Shown: positions 7,675 to 11,908 of the stretch, in pieces
How positions within the stretch are numbered: the first letter of the stretch is position 1
How the letters are laid out: every line of letters begins with the position of its first letter
Origin: Pyrinomonadaceae bacterium
GTDB taxonomy: Bacteria; Acidobacteriota; Blastocatellia; Pyrinomonadales; Pyrinomonadaceae
DNA length: 11,908 nt
Assembly: GCA_014379075.1 (NCBI GenBank)
Contig: JACMMN010000096.1
Location: 1 to 11,908 of the forward strand
Direction: 5' to 3'
The notes under the pieces: model-generated
Told to the model about the DNA's origin: nothing
Database searches by the model: none
The model's input: the letters and a program-made list of their open reading frames with translations, nothing else
Translations under genes and position numbers: made by a program

Positions 7675-8501
7675 TACTGAAGGAAAAAATCGAACAATTA
7701 TTCACCGAATCCGAATTCACTTTGGATGACCGGGAAACGTATGAGGAATTCAAAACCGCGCTCCGTAACGGAGAAATCCGCTCGGCAGAAAAAGATGCCG
7801 ACGGAAATTGGCACGCGAATGCGTGGGTGAAGCAGGGAATTTTGCTTGGGTTTCGAATGGGCAAGATGGTCGAGATGTCGAAACCGACCGAGACATTTCG
7901 ATTTTTTGATAAGGACACGTTTCCACTGCGGCCAATGACTTTGGATGATGGTGTGCGGATCGTGATGGGTGGTTCGACAATTCGCGACGGCAGCTACGTG
8001 GCGCCGAATGTCGTGCTGGTTCCGCCGTGTTATGTCAATGTCGGGGCTTATGTTGACGAAGGAACGATGATCGATTCGCATGCTCTGGTCGGTAGCTGCG
8101 CGCAGATCGGGAAGCGTGTTCATCTTTCGGCCGCGGCGCAGATCGGCGGGGTTTTAGAACCGGTCGGAGCGGTTCCCGTGATTATTGAAGACGACGTGCT
8201 GGTCGGCGGCAACACGGGCGTTTACGAAGGCACGATTGTCCGCGAACGGGCCGTTTTGGCTTCCGGCGTTATCCTGACGCGTTCTACGCCGCTGTTCGAT
8301 CTCTTCAAAGGTCTCGTTTATAAATCCGACGGTGAAAAACCTCTGGAAGTTCCGGCCGGTGCCGTCGTCGTCCAGGGTTCGCGGGCAGTAACGAGTGAAC
8401 AGGGAAAGGCCTGGGGCTTGTCGATCTATGCACCGATCATCGTTAAATACCGCGATGAAAAGACTGACGCCTCTACTAAACTCGAGGATTATTTGAGGTG
8501 A
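7671..8501 (+). CDS. dapD: 2,3,4,5-tetrahydropyridine-2,6-dicarboxylate N-succinyltransferase
   Basis: DapD transfers succinyl from succinyl-CoA to tetrahydrodipicolinate, so this organism appears to use the succinylase branch to diaminopimelate. The 276 residues match the usual length (E. coli 274). An alpha-helical N-terminal part (1-90) precedes a left-handed beta-helix of hexapeptide repeats. Its signatures are YVAPNVVLVPPCYVNVGAYV, DEGTMID, VGSCAQIGKRVHLS, IGGVLEP and IIEDDVLVGGNTGVYEGTIV, followed by VPAGAVVVQGS. These follow the E. coli protein block by block, so confusion with the acetyltransferase DapH is unlikely. The ATG overlaps the TGA of the peptidase gene (ATGA), implying translational coupling. 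Confidence 0.96.
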   Translation: MILKEKIEQLFTESEFTLDDRETYEEFKTALRNGEIRSAEKDADGNWHANAWVKQGILLGFRMGKMVEMSKPTETFRFFDKDTFPLRPMTLDDGVRIVMGGSTIRDGSYVAPNVVLVPPCYVNVGAYVDEGTMIDSHALVGSCAQIGKRVHLSAAAQIGGVLEPVGAVPVIIEDDVLVGGNTGVYEGTIVRERAVLASGVILTRSTPLFDLFKGLVYKSDGEKPLEVPAGAVVVQGSRAVTSEQGKAWGLSIYAPIIVKYRDEKTDASTKLEDYLR

Positions 8502-8510
8502 TTGCTCAGT

Positions 8511-9413
8511 ATGCCGCCGATCGAGGTTATTATCAACGAGGGTTCCGGCAGCGTGCTTGGCGAGGAAACTTCGCAGAGTTTGAGGGAGCGTTTTATTGCT
8601 TACGGCATCCGGGCGAATGTTCATCTGGCCAAAAACGGGGCTGATATCGAATCGCTTGCAAAACATGCGGTTGAAGGTGATGCCGAGATCGTCGTTGCGG
8701 GCGGCGGTGACGGGACGATAAGCACGGTTGCAGCGGAAGTCGCAAAGGCGGGTAAGATACTTGGCGTACTTCCACTCGGAACGCTCAATAATTTTTCGAA
8801 GGACCTCGGTATTCCGCAGGATCTGAAAGGTGCGGTTCGGGTAATTGCCGTCGGAGAAACTGTAGTTATCGATCTAGCCGAGGTGAACGGGCGAATGTTT
8901 ATCAATAATTCCAGCATTGGTTTGTATCCGCGGATCGTTCTCCGGCGCGAGAAGGACCAGCGGCTCGGACGAGGTAAATGGAATGCGGCTTTCTGGGCGG
9001 CGCTTAGGATGTTCCGTCTTTCGCCGTTTTTGAAAGTGCGGATCGAACTTGACGGCAGGCAATTCCTGCGTAAAACGCCATTCGTATTCGTCGGGAATAA
9101 TGAATACGAGATGGAGCTTTACAATATCGGACGCCGCCCGGCGCTCGACGAAGGGAAATTGAGCGTCTATTTCCTGCATCGCGGTGGGCGTTGGGGCGTG
9201 CTCCTGCTCCTCGTTCACACCGTATTCGGCAGATTAAAGCAGTGGAAGGATTTCGAAGAGATCAGCACCGAAGAAATTACGATCCAGACGCGGAAGAAGC
9301 GTCTGCATGTCGCATTCGACGGCGAGGTCAGAACGATGGAAACACCGCTGCATTATAAGATTCGGCCCGGAGCGTTGAAGGTGATCGTGCCCGGTGCAGA
9401 AGCCGGCGCGTAA
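8511..9413 (+). CDS. Diacylglycerol/sphingosine kinase-like lipid kinase (DAGK catalytic domain, YegS/LCB5 type)
   Basis: A 300-residue cytoplasmic or membrane-associated lipid kinase. The N-terminal ATP-binding half shows VVAGGGDGTIS (GGGDGT at 64-69) and LPLGTLNNFSKDLGIP, the nucleotide-binding signatures of the family. The C-terminal half has INNSSIGLYPRIVLRREK and an FDGE segment typical of the YegS-type beta-sandwich lipid-binding domain. The first strand reads IINEGSG where many relatives have NP followed by a small residue and G, a minor deviation. Family members phosphorylate diacylglycerol, phosphatidylglycerol or long-chain bases; the substrate cannot be told here. I chose the ATG at 8511 because GAGGTG lies 10 bp upstream, inside the end of dapD; an in-frame TTG at 8502 would be too close. 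The stop codon lies inside the left arm of a long inverted repeat, so the C-terminus (GAEAGA) is repeat-derived. Confidence 0.9.
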   Translation: MPPIEVIINEGSGSVLGEETSQSLRERFIAYGIRANVHLAKNGADIESLAKHAVEGDAEIVVAGGGDGTISTVAAEVAKAGKILGVLPLGTLNNFSKDLGIPQDLKGAVRVIAVGETVVIDLAEVNGRMFINNSSIGLYPRIVLRREKDQRLGRGKWNAAFWAALRMFRLSPFLKVRIELDGRQFLRKTPFVFVGNNEYEMELYNIGRRPALDEGKLSVYFLHRGGRWGVLLLLVHTVFGRLKQWKDFEEISTEEITIQTRKKRLHVAFDGEVRTMETPLHYKIRPGALKVIVPGAEAGA

Positions 9414-9545
9414 GCGAGGGCGAATTATTCAATTCGGCGGTAGGCAACGGCAGTTTGGCGGTCAGGAATTTCTTTACTACTCACTCTCACTGCCAACTGC
9501 TTTCTGCCAACCGTTTACGCCCTTGCTTACGCGCGGGCTTCTGCA
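9395..9545. repeat. MITE-like palindromic element with 28-bp terminal inverted repeats
   Basis: The left arm (9395-9422) and right arm (9518-9545) are inverted copies matching at 26 of 28 positions, both containing TGCAGAAGCC in opposite orientations. The interior holds a second, imperfect inverted pair built of GGCAGT-like units (about 9434-9458 against 9488-9512), so the whole 151 bp could fold into one long hairpin or cruciform. It has no ORF of its own and no transposase. The left arm includes the stop of the lipid kinase and the right arm ends 13 bp before the phosphoesterase ATG. It accounts for the non-coding stretch between these genes. I saw no target-site duplication. Confidence 0.75.
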
Positions 9546-9558
9546 ATGCGAGAGATTT

Positions 9559-10386
9559 ATGCGAAGGATCGTTCATATTTCGGATATACATTTCGGCCAG
9601 GCCGATCTTGGAATTGTCGAGCGTGTTGTCGAAACCATAAATGATATCGCGCCCGACCTGACGGTTCTTTCGGGCGATTTGACGCAGAGAGCAAAAAAGG
9701 CCGAATTCAAGGCTGCACGGCGTTTTCTGGACCGGCTGCCGCAGCCGCTGATAGTCGTTCCCGGGAATCACGATGTGCCGCTATACAATGTGTTCGACCG
9801 TTTTGTGAATCCTCTCGAAAAATACAGGAAATTTATTAGCGATGACTTGATGCCGTTTTATGCCGATGAAGAAATGGCGGTTTTAGGCATTAATACTGCG
9901 CGTTCGCTGACGATCAAGGGAGGGCGCATCAATGAGGAGCAGATCAATGCAATTAAAGATAAAATGGACGGCCTGAGCGACAAAATGATGAAGATAATCG
10001 TCACCCATCATCCGTTCGATCTGCCGGAAGGATTCGACGAGGACGATATCGTCGGGAACGCGGCCGAGGCGATGCCGGTGATATCGGAAAGCGGCGCAGA
10101 TATTTTTCTTGCGGGGCATTTGCATGTCAGCCATATCGTGAATTCGGCCCGAAGATATAAATTCGACAACGGCCGGGCCGCTTTGATAATCCAGGCGGGG
10201 ACTGCGGCATCGGTAAGAGTGCGGGGCGAGACGAATTCGTTTAATTTGCTTGAGTTCGAACATCCGCAGTTGGTCGTCAAGCGATTTGAATGCGAATCGG
10301 CCCGTTCAGGTTTTGTCGCAGAAAGCTCCCAAAAATTCGACCAGACGCCGGACGGTTGGGCTGGGGGAATGCGAACATCCTTGTAG
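9559..10386 (+). CDS. Calcineurin-like metallophosphoesterase
   Basis: A 275-residue two-metal phosphoesterase. All five motifs are present: SDIHFG (Asp9, His11), SGDLT (Asp40), PGNHD (Asn70, His71), VTHHPFD (His150/His151) and AGHLHVS (His187, His189). The arrangement resembles the CpdA/Icc class, some of which hydrolyse cyclic nucleotides, but many such proteins act on other phosphodiesters, so the substrate is open. No signal peptide or membrane segment is visible. I chose the ATG at 9559, giving MRRIVHISDIHFG, the canonical start; the frame is open upstream to 9394, but that part is the inverted-repeat element, not protein-like sequence. The last residues (GGMRTSL) and the stop lie in the left arm of the palindrome at 10365-10418. 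Confidence 0.9.
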   Translation: MRRIVHISDIHFGQADLGIVERVVETINDIAPDLTVLSGDLTQRAKKAEFKAARRFLDRLPQPLIVVPGNHDVPLYNVFDRFVNPLEKYRKFISDDLMPFYADEEMAVLGINTARSLTIKGGRINEEQINAIKDKMDGLSDKMMKIIVTHHPFDLPEGFDEDDIVGNAAEAMPVISESGADIFLAGHLHVSHIVNSARRYKFDNGRAALIIQAGTAASVRVRGETNSFNLLEFEHPQLVVKRFECESARSGFVAESSQKFDQTPDGWAGGMRTSL

Positions 10387-10418
10387 TATGAGCGGCGGAC
10401 AAGGATGTCCGCGTTCCC
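10365..10418. repeat. Nested palindromic repeat (REP-like)
   Basis: The left arm (10365-10384) and right arm (10399-10418) are inverted copies matching at 18 of 20 positions, around a 14-nt centre. The right arm plus adjacent bases also forms its own perfect 7-bp hairpin, GCGGACA-AGGA-TGTCCGC (10396-10413). The left arm includes the last codons of the phosphoesterase and the first base of its TAG stop. No T-tract follows, so it is not a standard intrinsic terminator. From memory I believe related palindromes are dispersed in other genomes; that must be checked. Confidence 0.7.
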
Positions 10419-10472
10419 ATGTTTGCGCTCCAGTCGAAATCGCCTAAACTACTTATCAGAGGAACAGTAAAC

Positions 10473-10679
10473 ATGAATAACGAAGATAACGGCGAAAAAG
10501 AGAATTTGAAAGGCAGGATCTCCGGTTTCGGGCAGAAGATAATCGGCGAGATCGAAACTTTCGGCGGCATCCTTACGGGCGATCCGCTGACACAGGCCGA
10601 GGGAGAATTTAATGTCGAGGTCGGCGATGTCCGTGAGGATATAGAGGAAGACCTGGAAAAGACAGAAAAAGATAATTAA
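10473..10679 (+). CDS. Small acidic CsbD-like protein
   Basis: A 68-residue, highly charged, acidic protein without signal peptide or membrane segment. LKGRISGFGQKIIGEIETFGG followed by LTGDPLTQAEGEFNVEVGD resembles the CsbD family pattern (KGK...GK.TGD...AEGK...KGK..), a group of small bacterial proteins linked to stress responses with no known biochemical activity. The match rests mainly on TGDPLTQAEGE; many of the usual lysines are replaced by acidic residues, so the assignment is moderate. The ATG at 10473 has AGAGGAA about 8 bp upstream. The frame is open back to 10419 but that part has no ribosome site. The stop is only 4 bp before the aminotransferase ATG, so the two are probably cotranscribed. 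Confidence 0.7.
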   Translation: MNNEDNGEKENLKGRISGFGQKIIGEIETFGGILTGDPLTQAEGEFNVEVGDVREDIEEDLEKTEKDN

Positions 10680-10683
10680 CCTG

Positions 10684-11829
10684 ATGATACCGATGCAGAA
10701 AAGCGAAAATTTCGTATTGCCAAAGCGTTTACAGGGTTTGCAGCCGACGCTGATCCGGCAGTTTTTTGAGCGGGCATTGCCGGACAGCATCAATTTCGGG
10801 CTCGGCGAGCCTGATCTGCCGACACCGCAGTTTATTCGTGAAGAAGCGGCCCGCGTGACGCTTAACGAGCAAAACGGCTACACGTCGCATCCCGGAATTC
10901 CCGCATTGAGGCAAAAGATCGCCGAGCAGTATCCGCATTTGGGGCTTACGATGAATGACGTTGTCGTCACGGTCGGGTCGCAGGAAGCGATGACCGCCGC
11001 CTTTTTGTCGATCGTCGACGATGGTGATGAAGTGCTGCTTCCCAATCCGGGTTTTCCCGCGTACGATGCGTGTGTGAAAATTTCGGGCGGCACGCCGGTT
11101 TATTACCGTTTGCCGGCGGAAAAGGATTTTGCGTTCGATATCGAGGAGTTCAAGGCGGCAATAACTCCGAAAACAAAGATGGCGGTCGTCATCAGCCCTT
11201 CAAACCCGACCGGGAAAATATTCACGGAAAACGACCTGCGGCAGATCGCCGAGGCGCTAAAGGACACGGGGATCTATTTAATATCGGATGAGATATACAG
11301 CGACCTTTATTTTGGAGAGAAACCGCATTCGGCATCGGAATTCTACGATAAGACCGTTATCGTTACGGGTTTGTCCAAATCTTTGAGCATGACCGGCTGG
11401 CGCATTGGCTGGCTGGCGAGCTCGCAAAAGGAGATCACGCAGGCAGTTCAAATTTTGCACGGCTTTCTCACCGTTTGCACGTCGGCGATCACACAGAAGG
11501 CTTCATTGCTCGGCTGGACTGAAGAAGCCGAAGCGGCAAAGCGGCACGCGCGGGAAGTTTATAAACAGCGCGGCGAATATCTCGTAAAATTGTTAAAAGA
11601 AGAACTAGACCTGTATGCGACTGCACCGGACGGAGCGTTTTATACGATGCTCGATGTCCGGAAACTCGGCGACGATGTAGAGATCGCGGAAAAGTTCCTG
11701 CAAAATCGTGTAATAACCGTTCCGGGTGTAGCCTTCGGTACAGAAGCGAAGGGCTTCCTGCGCGTATCATTTTGCAACACCGAGGAAAAAATGGCGGAAG
11801 GCGTGCGGCGGATGAAGGAAGTATTGTAA
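10684..11829 (+). CDS. Class I/II PLP-dependent aminotransferase (candidate DapC)
   Basis: A 381-residue fold-type I aminotransferase. Diagnostic elements are FGLGEPDLPTP, NGYTSHPGIPALR, VTVGSQEA (PLP phosphate contact), SPSNPTG with Asn174, ISDEIYSDL with Asp202 and Tyr205, GLSKSLSMTGWRIGW with Schiff-base Lys232 and Arg240, and GFLRVSF with substrate-carboxylate Arg360. This looks complete and active. With dapA, dapB and dapD nearby it is a natural candidate for N-succinyldiaminopimelate aminotransferase, which acts right after DapD, but aspartate or other amino-acid aminotransferases share every motif seen, so the role is inference. An ATG at 10693 is an alternative start; no strong Shine-Dalgarno precedes either. 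It follows the CsbD-like gene by 4 bp and is followed by a 50-nt hairpin. Confidence 0.93.
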   Translation: MIPMQKSENFVLPKRLQGLQPTLIRQFFERALPDSINFGLGEPDLPTPQFIREEAARVTLNEQNGYTSHPGIPALRQKIAEQYPHLGLTMNDVVVTVGSQEAMTAAFLSIVDDGDEVLLPNPGFPAYDACVKISGGTPVYYRLPAEKDFAFDIEEFKAAITPKTKMAVVISPSNPTGKIFTENDLRQIAEALKDTGIYLISDEIYSDLYFGEKPHSASEFYDKTVIVTGLSKSLSMTGWRIGWLASSQKEITQAVQILHGFLTVCTSAITQKASLLGWTEEAEAAKRHAREVYKQRGEYLVKLLKEELDLYATAPDGAFYTMLDVRKLGDDVEIAEKFLQNRVITVPGVAFGTEAKGFLRVSFCNTEEKMAEGVRRMKEVL

Positions 11830-11844
11830 CTACGTGCAGAAACT

Positions 11845-11894
11845 AGGGCGGTCACGGAGCGTGCAACGGTTGGGACACGCATCCTAACCGCCCT
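11845..11894. repeat. Imperfect hairpin downstream of the aminotransferase gene
   Basis: A perfect 8-bp outer stem (AGGGCGGT at 11845-11852 with ACCGCCCT at 11887-11894) encloses an inner stem formed by GGAGCGTG (11856-11863) and CACGCATCC (11876-11884), with one bulged base and a 12-nt loop. It begins 15 bp after the aminotransferase stop. It could end transcription or protect the mRNA 3' end, but no T-run follows, so it is not a canonical intrinsic terminator; a dispersed palindromic repeat is equally possible. Nothing else is visible in the last 80 bp. Confidence 0.55.
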
Positions 11895-11908
11895 GGATCA
11901 GATTCGCA

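Noticed and set aside
9394..9558. Open frame upstream of the phosphoesterase ATG that would add 55 residues
   Set aside because: It translates the inverted-repeat element, has no protein-like pattern, and the canonical phosphoesterase start is MRRIVHISDIHFG at 9559.
11845..11894. Standard intrinsic terminator call for the last hairpin
   Set aside because: No run of T follows the stem on either strand, so it is listed as a repeat/hairpin instead.

Overview
The window (about 50-53% GC by eye) looks like a chromosomal segment of a free-living Gram-negative-type bacterium. The large periplasmic-propeller histidine kinase, the divergent TrpF subfamily and the dispersed palindromic repeats remind me of Acidobacteriota (Blastocatellia/Pyrinomonadales-like). 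That placement is inference from memory of similar genomes; there is no rRNA or marker gene here to confirm it.

Left part (1-3440, minus strand): a two-component system. A 1054-residue sensor kinase (signal peptide, Reg_prop beta-propeller repeats, Y_Y_Y domain, one membrane segment, HisKA_3/HATPase) is followed by the first 58 codons of its response regulator, which runs off the left edge. A well-spaced sigma-70-like promoter lies upstream of the kinase.

Middle part (3596-9413): mostly diaminopimelate/lysine and cell-wall genes. dapB and a divergent trpF-like gene overlap by 4 bp on the plus strand and converge on a minus-strand M23 lipoprotein peptidase, overlapping it by 20 bp. A divergent intergenic region then leads into a tight plus-strand run: dapA, a secreted DmpA/P1-family aminopeptidase, dapD (4-bp overlap) and a diacylglycerol/sphingolipid-kinase-like gene. 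DapA, DapB and DapD supply three steps from aspartate semialdehyde to N-succinyl-2-amino-6-oxopimelate. The class I aminotransferase at the right end could be the next step (DapC), but its substrate cannot be read from sequence.

Right part (9395-11908): a calcineurin-like metallophosphoesterase, a small acidic CsbD-like protein and the aminotransferase. This part holds three different imperfect palindromic elements. Two of them carry the stop codon of the gene before them: a 151-bp element with 28-bp inverted termini after the lipid kinase, and a 54-bp nested palindrome after the phosphoesterase. A 50-nt hairpin follows the aminotransferase. These repeats and the atypical TrpF are the most unusual items. 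I see no CRISPR array, transposase, phage gene, tRNA or rRNA, and no clear previously undescribed multi-gene system.
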